A DNA stretch of 64,000 bases, taken from contig NZ_LOBC01000082.1 in assembly GCF_001583695.1 (NCBI RefSeq), positions 124,001 through 188,000 on the forward strand. Reading direction: 5' to 3'. The notes under the pieces were generated by a model that saw only the letters and a program-made list of their open reading frames with translations, searched no databases and was not told the DNA's origin. Positions within the stretch are counted from its first letter, which is position 1, and each line of letters opens with the position of its first letter. The stretch is from Bacillus wiedmannii (GTDB lineage Bacteria; Bacillota; Bacilli; Bacillales; Bacillaceae_G). A program made the position numbers and the translations under genes. Shown in pieces: positions 53,653 to 62,225 of this stretch.

Positions 53653-54738
53653 TTAATTAGAACGCTCCTCAAGCCAATTTCCAACCGTCGGATATGTTTG
53701 TTTTACCGCTGTTCCACCGTAAACGATCGACATATGTCCCGTTGGTAAACATACATATTGTTTATCTGTGCTAGAAATATGGTCTAGCAAAGCTTCTACT
53801 TGGCATGGCAGGGCGATATGATCACGTTTCGCAGAAATATTCAAGACATTCGCCTTAATATTTGCAAGGTCTACCTTTTGTCCACGAATAACGAGTTCAC
53901 CTTTCACTAATTTATTATTTTGATAAAAATCACGAATCCATTGTCTATACGATTCACCCGGGAATGGAATACCGTCACCAACCCACTTTTGAACTAATTT
54001 CCAGCTTTCGACGAAGCGCTCATTTTCTGAACGATCAAGTAAAGCGACATATGGACCTACAAAGTTTGTAATTGGTTTTAACATCTTATTTCCGAAATCA
54101 ATCATTTCTGGCGGAATATTTCCGAATGTATCAACCGCTTTATCTAAATTGAAGTATTTCTCATCTAATAAAGGACCGTATAATCCTGTTTCAGAGAAAT
54201 CAAAAGGACTTGTCATAAAGATTAAGTTGCGAATTGGCATGTGCGGATGAAGTGCTGCATAAATAGAAGTTAGCGTTCCACCCATGCAATAACCAAGTAA
54301 AGAAATCTCGTCCGATTTCGCAGTTCTCATTACTTTCTTCACTGCTTTTGCAATATAATCAAACACGAAATCATCAAATTTCAAATGACTATCTTCTAAA
54401 CCAAATGTGCCCCAATCAAGCATATACACATCAAAACCACGATCTACTAAATATTCCACTAAACTATTTCCTGGAGTTAAATCCATAATATACGGTTTAT
54501 TAATAAGCGCGTATATTAATAAGATTGGAACTCTCTGTGTTTTTTCTTGTTTTGGAATGTAACGATACAGCTTCGTTTTATTCTTCGTCCAAATAACTTC
54601 TTTCGGTGTTAAACCGACTTGTGGTTCTGGTTCGCGCAATAAAACTTCGCTCGCTCTTTTCACACGGCGATATGCTTTACGATATTCTTCTGGGTACAAC
54701 TCCAATTGCTTTTCCCATTCCGTTACGAATGTAGTCAT
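53653..54738 (-). CDS. phaC: Class IV polyhydroxyalkanoate synthase PhaC
   Basis: 361 residues, the class III/IV size. The lipase-like box GYCMGGTLTSIY carries the catalytic Cys near residue 150, and GHMSIVYGG supplies His. Bacillus class IV synthases need PhaR as partner. It polymerises hydroxyacyl-CoA into granules. In-operon order phaR-phaB-phaC. RBS AAAAGGAGA. A terminator-like hairpin separates it from phaB. Confidence 0.95.
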   Translation of the reverse strand: MTTFVTEWEKQLELYPEEYRKAYRRVKRASEVLLREPEPQVGLTPKEVIWTKNKTKLYRYIPKQEKTQRVPILLIYALINKPYIMDLTPGNSLVEYLVDRGFDVYMLDWGTFGLEDSHLKFDDFVFDYIAKAVKKVMRTAKSDEISLLGYCMGGTLTSIYAALHPHMPIRNLIFMTSPFDFSETGLYGPLLDEKYFNLDKAVDTFGNIPPEMIDFGNKMLKPITNFVGPYVALLDRSENERFVESWKLVQKWVGDGIPFPGESYRQWIRDFYQNNKLVKGELVIRGQKVDLANIKANVLNISAKRDHIALPCQVEALLDHISSTDKQYVCLPTGHMSIVYGGTAVKQTYPTVGNWLEERSN

Positions 54739-54770
54739 TTTTCTATCTCCTTTTCGGTCGATTTATTTCT

Positions 54771-54810
54771 AAAAAAAGAAGTGCATTCCTGCTATGGATA
54801 TGCACTTTTT
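54771..54810 (-). terminator. Hairpin with T run between phaB and phaC (attenuator-like)
   Basis: AAGTGCAT/ATGCACTT arms (8 bp) with a 13-base loop, followed on the minus strand by seven T. It should stop part of the transcripts before phaC. Confidence 0.65.
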
Positions 54811-54820
54811 TCTCGCTTCA

Positions 54821-55564
54821 TTACATGTATAATCCACCGTTAATGTTTAATTGCTGACCTGTGATATATGCACCGTCACGGCATAGGTATACTACACCTT
54901 TTGCAATTTCATCAGCTTGACCAAAACGTTTTTTCGGGATTTTCGCAACGATTTTTTGACGTACTTCTTCTGGTACTTCTGCTACCATTTCAGTATCAAT
55001 AAATCCTGGGCAAATTGCGTTTACAGTTACATTTGTTTTTGCAAGCTCTAATGCTAATGATTTTGTAAATCCTAACATACCTGCTTTTGCTGCAGAGTAG
55101 TTTGTTTGTCCAAATCCACCAGCTTGGCCAATAATAGAAGAAATACTAATGATTCTTCCTTCTTCTGCTTCCGATATGTATGGCAGTACCGCGCTTGTTG
55201 TATTAAATACACTGCTCAAGTTCACGTCAATTACGCGCTCCCAATCTTCACGATTTAATTTTTTGAATGTACGATCTCTTGTAATACCAGCATTATTAAC
55301 AAGAATATCAACTTTACCAAAATGATTCACAGCTTCTTCTACAAGTCGGTTTGCATCTTCTACTTTCGAAACATCCGCTTGAACTGCATAAACGTCATGT
55401 CCTTCTTTTCCTAATTCATTTACTAAGTTTTCAGCTGCTTCTTTACTGCTGTTATAGTTAATAACTACTTTTGCTCCCTCTTGTGCTAATGCTACTGTAA
55501 TTGCTTTTCCAATTCCTTTTGCCCCACCTGTTACGATTGCTACTTTGCCATTTAATTGAACCAT
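54821..55564 (-). CDS. phaB: Acetoacetyl-CoA reductase PhaB
   Basis: 247 residues, short-chain dehydrogenase. The cofactor motif VTGGAKGIGKA at the N-terminus, NNAGITRD, catalytic Ser in SISSIIGQ, and YSAAKAG (Tyr, Lys) are all present, with INGGLYM at the end. It reduces acetoacetyl-CoA to (R)-3-hydroxybutyryl-CoA with NADPH. FabG is similar, but the phaRBC neighbourhood settles the role. RBS AAGGGGG. Confidence 0.95.
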   Translation of the reverse strand: MVQLNGKVAIVTGGAKGIGKAITVALAQEGAKVVINYNSSKEAAENLVNELGKEGHDVYAVQADVSKVEDANRLVEEAVNHFGKVDILVNNAGITRDRTFKKLNREDWERVIDVNLSSVFNTTSAVLPYISEAEEGRIISISSIIGQAGGFGQTNYSAAKAGMLGFTKSLALELAKTNVTVNAICPGFIDTEMVAEVPEEVRQKIVAKIPKKRFGQADEIAKGVVYLCRDGAYITGQQLNINGGLYM

Positions 55565-55717
55565 TTCTTTTCCCCCTTAAATGAATTTGTGAACGATTGT
55601 TATGAATCATTTTGGTACTCATATGAATAGAGTCCATATATTAATTATGTTTCGTTGTTTATACATGAAAAAGAGATTCTCCCTTTCCCTTTTACACGTT
55701 ATAAACAAACGCTATTA

Positions 55718-56200
55718 TCATTTTTTATTTTCCGGCTTATTCGCAGGTTTTACTTCTTCTTTTGCAGGTACTTGTAGTTTCGCTAGTACTGCATTTTGCT
55801 TTTCTAGTAACTCTAAAATTTGATCAACTTTCGTTTCTAGCGTGCGAATATCTTGTTTTACTTTCGTAACATCACGCTTTAATGTAGGAGCTTGTCCTAA
55901 TGAATCCACTTTCTCTTCTAGAATTTCCTCAATGTTATCAACTTTATTTTCTAAATTGATAACAAGCGTAGCTACTCTAGCGATATCCTCTCTCGTCGGC
56001 ACATTCACCTGTTCTAAATAATTTTTTGTCGTATCATTTAATGCTTTTTGATAAAACAAATTCAAATCTAGAACGCTGCCCATCCAAGCAGAATATTCTT
56101 CTGTTTTAATTGTTTCATTGAGCGCTTTTCCCCAAAATGTTTCGGTTTGTTCATAAGCATTTTTCCATGCTTGCAATGGATCGAATTTTTGATCAATCAC
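55718..56200 (-). CDS. phaR: PHA synthase subunit PhaR
   Basis: 160 residues from GTG at 56200 (GGGAG site); the longer frame encodes unrelated residues. IDQKFDPLQAWKNAYEQTET opens as in other Bacillus PhaR, and a long C-terminal helix with heptad-like repeats (EEILEEKVDSLGQ, TLETKVDQILELLEKQ) forms a coiled coil. The Lys/Pro-rich tail ends KPANKPENKK. It forms the active synthase with PhaC. First gene of phaRBC, divergent from phaQ. Confidence 0.93.
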   Translation of the reverse strand: MIDQKFDPLQAWKNAYEQTETFWGKALNETIKTEEYSAWMGSVLDLNLFYQKALNDTTKNYLEQVNVPTREDIARVATLVINLENKVDNIEEILEEKVDSLGQAPTLKRDVTKVKQDIRTLETKVDQILELLEKQNAVLAKLQVPAKEEVKPANKPENKK

Positions 56201-56316
56201 TTCGCCTACACTCCCTTTTTCGTTTTTGAAACAATTCAACCTATTCACTATTTTCTAATATTCTGAATAAAACTTCAAGTCTATATTTTATTTTTCTTTA
56301 TTTTCCAATAAATGTG

Positions 56317-56345
56317 TTGACATTAAAAACAGATAGGTGTAAATT
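56317..56345 (+). promoter_or_regulatory. Candidate sigma-A promoter of phaQPJ
   Basis: TTGACA (56317-56322) and TAAATT (56340-56345) are 17 bp apart. It is in the phaR-phaQ divergent region and about 50 bp before phaQ. Confidence 0.6.
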
Positions 56346-56398
56346 GCACTTATAAGCAAAAAATTCCATCTAACTGATTCATGAGGTGATGCACAATC

Positions 56399-56851
56399 AT
56401 GCTACATAATGAACCAGAACACCCAGAAAGTTTGGAAAAAAACCAAGCGAAACAACCAAACTCCATGCCAAAAAACTTCTTAGTTCCTTTCTTACTTCTC
56501 TGTCTAAAAGACTGGAGTCTTCATGGTTACAAACTCATTCAAATGCTAATGGACATCGGCTTTTCTTCTGTTGACCAAGGTAATGTGTATAGAACACTAC
56601 GCAAATTAGAAAAAGAAAACCTTATTTCTTCTACTTGGGATACAAGCGAAGGCGGGCCAGCGAAACGAATTTATTCTTTAACAGAATATGGAGAGCAATA
56701 TTTAACAACATGTGCGACTTCTTTTGAACATTATCAAAATATGTTGCGGACGTTTTTTACGTTATACACCAATGCATTCTTTCCATTTTCTACTTCTCCA
56801 GAAAAGGATGAAAAGGATTCTTCATCTTCACCTGGTGGTACAGCAGAGTAA
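56399..56851 (+). CDS. phaQ: PHB-responsive repressor PhaQ (PadR family)
   Basis: 150 residues, PadR-type winged helix. FLLLCLKDWSLHGYKLIQMLMDIGF, VDQGNVYRTLRKLEKENLISSTWDT and GPAKRIYSLTEYGEQYL are the DNA-binding core. In B. megaterium PhaQ represses phaQP and senses PHB itself. GAGGTGAT precedes the ATG. It likely binds the divergent region shared with phaRBC. Confidence 0.92.
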   Translation: MLHNEPEHPESLEKNQAKQPNSMPKNFLVPFLLLCLKDWSLHGYKLIQMLMDIGFSSVDQGNVYRTLRKLEKENLISSTWDTSEGGPAKRIYSLTEYGEQYLTTCATSFEHYQNMLRTFFTLYTNAFFPFSTSPEKDEKDSSSSPGGTAE

Positions 56852-56893
56852 TCTGCGTTCACAATATGCAAAAAAACATTTGGAGGTCAAACA

Positions 56894-57418
56894 ATGGAAA
56901 CTAAGCCATACGAATTAGTCGATGCATTTTGGAAAAACTGGTCTCAATCTCTTTCCCTCTTCTCTTCAGCTGGGAAACAATTAGAGCAACTTACTTTAGA
57001 AACTTTAAAACAACAACAAGACGCTTTGCATAAATTAACATCAGGAGTAGATGAACTAGAAAAAGAACTACAACAATTCACTGCTCAGTTCAATAACCAA
57101 TATACAGATTACGTGAAGCAATTAACTGGAAACTCCTTAAATGATCAAATTAACGAGTGGCAAGGAAAATGGAATGAACTTTCTACTCAAATGCACCAAC
57201 TTACTGTTTCTCCTACGAAAACATCTTTGTCTATTCTTACTCAAACTAGCGGTCAATTTGAAGAAACAACAAAACAATTTATCGAACAACAACAATTACA
57301 ACGTGACGAGGTTCAAAAACAGTTAGATGTTTTTTTGGGAGAGTTCAAGTCCAAACAACTAGAACTCGCAAAGCAGTTCGAGGAAAACTCAAAAAATTTA
57401 TTTACTTCCATCAAGTAA
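56894..57418 (+). CDS. phaP: Phasin PhaP
   Basis: 174 residues, mostly long amphipathic helices rich in Gln, Lys and Leu (ETLKQQQDALHKLTSG, FIEQQQLQRDEVQKQLDV), typical of granule-coating phasins. There is no signal peptide or membrane helix. GGAGGTC precedes the ATG. It lies between phaQ and phaJ and should coat PHA granules and be repressed by PhaQ. Confidence 0.92.
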   Translation: METKPYELVDAFWKNWSQSLSLFSSAGKQLEQLTLETLKQQQDALHKLTSGVDELEKELQQFTAQFNNQYTDYVKQLTGNSLNDQINEWQGKWNELSTQMHQLTVSPTKTSLSILTQTSGQFEETTKQFIEQQQLQRDEVQKQLDVFLGEFKSKQLELAKQFEENSKNLFTSIK

Positions 57419-57519
57419 GAAAGATGTGGGAGCTAACTGCAGCACAAACAAAACTCTTTCTTCCTCCTACTACATCAAGATGGCTGGCATTTTTCGATAT
57501 GGAAAAGAAGGAGGCCAAA

Positions 57520-57963
57520 ATGAATCCATTTCAAGAAGCACAAACTGTTCCGGAGCTTCGTTATGATGAGATTCAAGTCGGTGATCAAGCATCCCTTACA
57601 AAAACTATTACGGATGAGGACGTTATTAATTTTGCAAAATTAACTGGAGATGTGAATCCTATTCATATTTTAGATTCTTTTGCAAAAACGACAATGTTTA
57701 AAGAACGTATTGCTCATGGCATGCTCGTTTCCAGTTTCATTTCGACGATTCTTGGAACGAAACTCCCTGGCAAAAACACGATTTATTTATCTCAAAACGT
57801 TTCATTCCGTGCTCCTGTCAAAATTGGTGATACACTTCGCGTTGTGGCAGAAGTCATTAAAAAACGAGACGATAAAAAAATCATTACGTTGCAAACAAAC
57901 ATATATAATCAATCCGGTGATATTGTCGTGGAAGGTACAGCGACAATACTGAAAAAAGAGTAG
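57520..57963 (+). CDS. phaJ: (R)-specific enoyl-CoA hydratase PhaJ (MaoC family)
   Basis: 147 residues from ATG at 57520, preceded by GAAGGAGG; upstream in-frame starts lack such a site. The hot-dog fold hydratase motif FAKLTGDVNPIHI carries catalytic Asp and His, and AHGMLVSSFISTILG matches the family. It turns trans-2-enoyl-CoA from beta-oxidation into (R)-3-hydroxyacyl-CoA for PhaRC. Last gene of phaQPJ. Confidence 0.9.
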   Translation: MNPFQEAQTVPELRYDEIQVGDQASLTKTITDEDVINFAKLTGDVNPIHILDSFAKTTMFKERIAHGMLVSSFISTILGTKLPGKNTIYLSQNVSFRAPVKIGDTLRVVAEVIKKRDDKKIITLQTNIYNQSGDIVVEGTATILKKE

Positions 57964-57983
57964 CAAATTTGCTACTCTTTTTT
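57952..57983 (+). terminator. Terminator of phaQPJ
   Basis: 16-bp perfect arms without a spacer, ending in six T, overlap the phaJ stop codon. Confidence 0.85.
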
Positions 57984-58110
57984 CTATCCAATAACTTCTA
58001 ATCACACCGATTACTTCCGCGTATGAGTACGTCGTTTCCACATAAAATAACGTTACCAGTTTAGATAGGTACTTAGCTGAACTGGACTACTTATAAGGAT
58101 GTGTATCAAC

Positions 58111-58296
58111 ATGGTAAAAACAAACAAATTACTAGTTCCAGGTGCAGAACAAGCGCTTGAACAATTTAAATATGAAATCGCACAAGAATTCGGTGTTAGC
58201 TTAGGTTCTAATACAGCATCTCGTTCTAACGGTTCAGTTGGCGGTGAAGTAACGAAACGACTTGTTGCTTTAGCTCAACAACAATTACGTGGATAA
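58111..58296 (+). CDS. Alpha/beta-type small acid-soluble spore protein
   Basis: 61 residues, ATG at 58111 with AAGGAT upstream. The germination-protease cleavage site [14 protein letters not shown] lies in the first half, and [21 protein letters not shown] is the second conserved DNA-binding segment. It saturates spore DNA and protects it from UV and heat. Made in the forespore under sigma-G; I did not find a confident sigma-G box. Strong match to the family. Confidence 0.95.
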   Translation: MVKTNKLLVPGAEQALEQFKYEIAQEFGVSLGSNTASRSNGSVGGEVTKRLVALAQQQLRG

Positions 58297-58314
58297 TACT
58301 ATACCATATGGCTT

Positions 58315-58337
58315 AGAGGCAGATATTCTCTGCCTCT
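58315..58337 (+). terminator. Terminator after the SASP gene
   Basis: AGAGGCAGA/TCTGCCTCT 9-bp arms followed by TTCTATTTTT. Confidence 0.8.
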
Positions 58338-58410
58338 TTCTATTTTTAACATACATAATCGTGCTTTTTCACATACTAGTAAGAGCAAACTGAAAGGAAC
58401 GATATGTAAC

Positions 58411-59730
58411 ATGAAACGGATTAATATTAGCATGAGTCCTCCCCGTGTTCTTACTTTGTCTTTTATTATGTTATCAATTATCGGTACATGCTTATTAAAG
58501 CTACCAATTGCTACAACAACGTCTATTTCATGGCTCGATGCTTTATTTACAACCGTTTCTGCTTGTACGGTTACAGGGCTTGGTGTTGTAGACACAGGAA
58601 AAGTATTTACCTTATTTGGCCAATGTGTCATTTTAACGCTTATACAAGTGGGCGGACTTGGCATTATGAGCTTTGCCGTTTTAATTGCGATTATGCTCGG
58701 CAGAAAAATTGGTCTTCAAAACCGAATTTTACTACAACAAGCGTTAAATCAAACGAACATTGGTGGCGTCATTCGTCTTGCCAAAGCATTATTTTTATTC
58801 TCTTTTACAGTCGAATGTATCGCTACTTTAATTCTTTCTTTTGAATGGGTACCAAAATACGGGATTGCTAAAGGGATCTATTATAGCTTTTTTCATTCGA
58901 TCTCTGCTTTTAACAATGCTGGTTTTTCTGTGTGGAGCGATAATTTAATGTCCCATTCTCATAGCATTCTTGTCAATCTCGTTATTTCCTCCCTCATTAT
59001 TTTAGGTGGAATTGGTTTTACAGTAATCGTAGATATAAAAAGAAAGAAAAATTTTAAAAACCTTACATTACACTCAAAACTTATGCTCTCTTCTACTCTA
59101 ATCGTCAATATTATTGCGACTGTTTTTATTTTTATATTCGAGTTCCACAATTCCCTTTCTATGAGAGGATTTACCCCATTTGAAGAAGGAATGGCCGCTT
59201 ATTTCCAGGCGGTTTCAACTCGTACTGCCGGGTTTAATACAGTTGATATTTCTGCATTATCAAAGCCTTCCCTACTATTAATGATGCTCCTTATGTTTAT
59301 TGGCGCTGGTAGTGCTTCAACCGGTGGTGGAATTAAGTTAACAACATTTTTAATCATGTTTTTTGGGGTATTTAAATTTTTACAAGAACAAGATGATATT
59401 GTCGTGTTTAAAAAATCTATTAAAGATACTCTCATTGTCAAAGCATTAACCATCACTATTATTTCCATTTCATTTATCTTTTTTGCTATTTTAATTTTAA
59501 GTATTACTGAGCGAGTTCCTCTATTGATGAGTGCTTTCGAAGTATTTTCAGCATTTGGGACTGTCGGTCTCAGTATGAATTTCACACCACACTTAACTAT
59601 GATCGGAAAAGCTATTATCATCTTTATGATGTTTTTTGGGAAAATGGGACCTTTAACATTGGCTTTTTCATTTGCACGTAAAAAGAACCGAAAAATAAAA
59701 TATCCGAATGAAGATATTTTAACAGGTTGA
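58411..59730 (+). CDS. TrkH/KtrB family potassium uptake protein (second paralog)
   Basis: 439 residues with the KtrB layout: filter segments SACTVTGLGVV, SISAFNNAGFSV, AVSTRTAGFNTVD and VFSAFGTVGLSMN. It differs clearly from the paralog at 50991-52340, so they are not a recent duplicate. Its RCK subunit is not in the window. RBS AAAGGAAC. Lone gene ending 44 bp before the Mn riboswitch. Confidence 0.9.
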   Translation: MKRINISMSPPRVLTLSFIMLSIIGTCLLKLPIATTTSISWLDALFTTVSACTVTGLGVVDTGKVFTLFGQCVILTLIQVGGLGIMSFAVLIAIMLGRKIGLQNRILLQQALNQTNIGGVIRLAKALFLFSFTVECIATLILSFEWVPKYGIAKGIYYSFFHSISAFNNAGFSVWSDNLMSHSHSILVNLVISSLIILGGIGFTVIVDIKRKKNFKNLTLHSKLMLSSTLIVNIIATVFIFIFEFHNSLSMRGFTPFEEGMAAYFQAVSTRTAGFNTVDISALSKPSLLLMMLLMFIGAGSASTGGGIKLTTFLIMFFGVFKFLQEQDDIVVFKKSIKDTLIVKALTITIISISFIFFAILILSITERVPLLMSAFEVFSAFGTVGLSMNFTPHLTMIGKAIIIFMMFFGKMGPLTLAFSFARKKNRKIKYPNEDILTG

Positions 59731-59775
59731 CAACCGTATAAATTATCCATATAATGAGAGTACAATAGCATATCT

Positions 59776-59863
59776 CCAAAGGGGAGTAGCGTCCAAGAAT
59801 ATTTCTTGGAAACAAAGTCGTCATTACGTAGAACTTAGTTCTTCCGGCTTTGTTGGCATTTTC
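59776..59863 (+). promoter_or_regulatory. yybP-ykoY manganese riboswitch aptamer
   Basis: AAAGGGGAGTAGC at 59778-59790 and the second conserved segment CCGGCTTTGTTGGC (59843-59856) are the yybP-ykoY hallmarks. The stretch between has a hairpin (CCAAGAA/TTCTTGG). It precedes a TerC gene, the usual partner, and a terminator. Mn2+ binding turns the gene on. Confidence 0.9.
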
Positions 59864-59879
59864 ATTACATATGTCTAGC

Positions 59880-59916
59880 AAGACCTTTGCCTATTAACGG
59901 CAGAGGTCTTTTTTGT
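59880..59916 (+). terminator. Terminator of the Mn riboswitch
   Basis: AGACCTTTGCC/GGCAGAGGTCT arms followed by TTTTTT. It is the probable off-state expression platform. Confidence 0.85.
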
Positions 59917-60024
59917 ATTAATTTACAAATTCTTCCAAAATTAATAGGCAGGAGTATGGGGAAACTAAATAGTGGGGAAATTCTTCACTTATTTAGTACT
60001 TATAGAAATGAGAGGAGAATGTAC

Positions 60025-60819
60025 ATGGATGTATCATTATTATTGGAGTATGGTTGGGTATTACTCATCCTAATTGCACTAGAGGGGATTTTAGCGGCTG
60101 ATAACGCTCTCGTTCTTGCAATTATGGTAAAACATTTACCAGAAGAAAAACGAAAGAAAGCACTATTTTACGGATTAGCGGGGGCATTTGTTTTCCGTTT
60201 CGGATCGTTATTTATGATCTCGTTCTTAGTCGACGTATGGCAAGTGCAAGCAATCGGTGCCATTTACCTTATGTTTATCGCTGGTAATCATTTATTTAAA
60301 ACGTATGTTAAAAAGAATACGGATGAAGAAACAGAAGAAAAAGAAGCAAAGAAAAAACAAGAGAACTTTTGGTGGACTGTATTTAAAGTTGAGGTTGCTG
60401 ATATCGCCTTCGCAGTTGATTCAATTTTAGCTGCAGTTGCATTAGCAATGACTTTACCAAAAACAGGATTAGGTACAATTGGTAGTCTTGATACTGGGCA
60501 ATTCGTTGTTATCTTTGTAGGTGGACTTATCGGGTTAATCATTATGAGATTTGCAGCAACTGCTTTCGTACAAATCTTAAAACGTAAACCAGGACTTGAA
60601 ACTGCAGCATTCTTAATTGTAGGTTGGGTTGGTGTGAAACTAGCAGTTTATACATTAGCACACCCTGCATTAAATGTAATTCCACATTCATTCCCAGAAT
60701 CTACACTATGGAAGCTTACATTCTGGATTGTATTAGTCGGAATCGCAGTTGGCGGTTGGTTCTTCTCGAAAGAAGTAGAAGTAAAAGTAGAAAAGAATTT
60801 AGACGAAAAAGCGCTGTAA
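60025..60819 (+). CDS. TerC family membrane protein (YkoY-like)
   Basis: 264 residues with seven or so helices. GWVLLILIALEGILAADNALVLAIMV near the N-terminus and DIAFAVDSILAAVAL in the middle, with their Asp residues, are TerC hallmarks. The ATG at 60025 has AGAGGAG 9 bases upstream; an ATG two codons earlier is too close. Such proteins export Mn2+ or load metalloproteins. The riboswitch before it fits induction by Mn2+. An acidic/basic cytoplasmic loop lies near residue 95-115. Confidence 0.92.
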   Translation: MDVSLLLEYGWVLLILIALEGILAADNALVLAIMVKHLPEEKRKKALFYGLAGAFVFRFGSLFMISFLVDVWQVQAIGAIYLMFIAGNHLFKTYVKKNTDEETEEKEAKKKQENFWWTVFKVEVADIAFAVDSILAAVALAMTLPKTGLGTIGSLDTGQFVVIFVGGLIGLIIMRFAATAFVQILKRKPGLETAAFLIVGWVGVKLAVYTLAHPALNVIPHSFPESTLWKLTFWIVLVGIAVGGWFFSKEVEVKVEKNLDEKAL

Positions 60820-60833
60820 TTACAGCGCTTTTT
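60806..60833 (+). terminator. Terminator after the TerC gene
   Basis: 14-bp arms with no spacer (AAAAAGCGCTGTAA and its complement) and a T run. Confidence 0.88.
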
Positions 60834-61020
60834 CTTTTTCCCTTCCCCCCACAATGTCCAGAAAAAATTCCATTATACTATCTTTTGTAAACGTTTTCTT
60901 TATATATGTATGTCCTTTTTGTGAAACATTGCACAAACTTATTGAAACTGAGAACAATTCCATGTACTTTATTCATATAAGGAGTATTTATAGATGATGT
61001 ACTAAAGGAGCGTATTACTC

Positions 61021-61872
61021 ATGCTAGAACAAGGATTAGATTATGTTGTCAAACTGGCTAAGAGCAAAAAACAAATGCTAGATACAAACCCGATGCAATA
61101 TTTCATTCGTGCCGCACTTGCGGGTATTTATATCGGTTTTATTATTGTACTATGTTTTAAATTAGGTAACTTTTTTCACATTGCAGATTCACCAGCAACT
61201 TATTTAGCTGCTTCTATGTTTTTCGGAATTGCCCTCGTACTTATTATATATGGCGGTGCTGAATTGTTTACTGGAAACACAATGTACTTCACTGTAGCAA
61301 CTTTAAGAAAAGAAACAACGATTTCTGATACACTTCGTAACTGGGTCGCTTGTTATGCAGGGAATTTAGCTGGAGCTTTATTTTTTGCCTTACTATTTTA
61401 TGCAACTGGAATTTTCGAAGCAATTGATCACGGCCATTTCATGAATAAAGTAGTAGAAGGAAAAATGAATACACCTACAATGCAATTATTCTTTAAAGCA
61501 ATTTTATGTAACTGGCTTGTATGTCTTGCGTGTTTCTTACCTTCTCAAGTGAAAGGTGATACAGCAAAAATTATGATGATGATGCTACTCGTTTTCACAT
61601 TCTTCTTATCTGGTTACGAGCATAGCATTGCAAACTTATCACTGTTTGCTTTATCTTTAGTTTCACCGCATCCGGAGACAATTTCTTTTGCAGGTGCTAT
61701 TCATAACTTAATTCCAGTTACAATCGGTAACATTATTGGCGGGTCTGTATTTGTCGGTATGGTTTACCATTACTTAACAAAGAAAGTACCTGACGTGAAA
61801 CAAGAAGAAACTGAATTAGTAGCAGCTCAACAAGAAGAAATCATTCCGTTGCAAGCGCATATGAAACATTAA
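61021..61872 (+). CDS. Formate/nitrite transporter family protein (FNT)
   Basis: 283 residues with six helices. The FNT signature segments are present: YFIRAALAGIYIGF, GIALVLIIYGGAELFTGNTMYF, NWVACYAGNLAGALFFALLF and CNWLVCLACFL, plus IPVTIGNIIGGSVFVG. FNT proteins are pentameric channels for formate, nitrite, hydrosulfide or lactate. AAAGGAG precedes the ATG. The ion carried cannot be read; no nitrite or formate enzyme is adjacent. Confidence 0.92.
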   Translation: MLEQGLDYVVKLAKSKKQMLDTNPMQYFIRAALAGIYIGFIIVLCFKLGNFFHIADSPATYLAASMFFGIALVLIIYGGAELFTGNTMYFTVATLRKETTISDTLRNWVACYAGNLAGALFFALLFYATGIFEAIDHGHFMNKVVEGKMNTPTMQLFFKAILCNWLVCLACFLPSQVKGDTAKIMMMMLLVFTFFLSGYEHSIANLSLFALSLVSPHPETISFAGAIHNLIPVTIGNIIGGSVFVGMVYHYLTKKVPDVKQEETELVAAQQEEIIPLQAHMKH

Positions 61873-61902
61873 AAACTCCAAAGTTTCACTTTGGAGTTTT
61901 TA
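61871..61902. terminator. Bidirectional terminator
   Basis: 14-bp perfect arms AAAAACTCCAAAGT and complement with a three-base loop. Confidence 0.88.
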
Positions 61903-62211
61903 GCTCCCCACATATTTAACAACAAGGTGCGGATTAATTTCTCCTTCTTCCTTTCCCTTATTAATTCTCTGTTTCATCTTGTGCATACCGATGACATCAT
62001 TCGTATGAAGGTGAATTTCATTTACATATAACCCCTCTTTACAAAAAGCCTCTACAAAATCTAATCCATTTCTTTCCCCCCATCCCATATTAAAATCAAG
62101 GGAAAGAATATTCACATCATAATCCCGAACCATTTGCAAGGCACATTCTACTGTAGTGGCGGGCACATACCCGTACGGACAACTTCTTTGATCATCCATA
62201 TATACATTCAT
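61900..62211 (-). CDS. Receiver-like domain protein (possible cyclic-phosphate-processing receiver)
   Basis: 103 residues. VYMDDQRSCPYGYVPATTV at the N-terminus (adjacent acidic residues after a strand) and VNILSLDFNMGWGERNGLDFVEAF near residue 35 follow receiver-fold topology. The pattern resembles the small family some databases call cyclic-phosphate-processing receiver domains. It has no output domain. The gene is upstream-adjacent to comC, separated by 14 bp, and may be cotranscribed. Role unknown. Confidence 0.6.
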   Translation of the reverse strand: MNVYMDDQRSCPYGYVPATTVECALQMVRDYDVNILSLDFNMGWGERNGLDFVEAFCKEGLYVNEIHLHTNDVIGMHKMKQRINKGKEEGEINPHLVVKYVGS

Positions 62212-62225
62212 GTTCTATCCCCTCT

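Noticed and set aside
58488-58844. Frames overlapping the KtrB-like gene (also 51103-52281 within the other paralog)
   Set aside because: Shadows of membrane-protein genes in other frames or strands, without ribosome sites.
50991-59730. Recent duplication of the two KtrB-like genes
   Set aside because: The two proteins differ widely outside the filter motifs and their neighbours are unrelated, so they are old paralogs.
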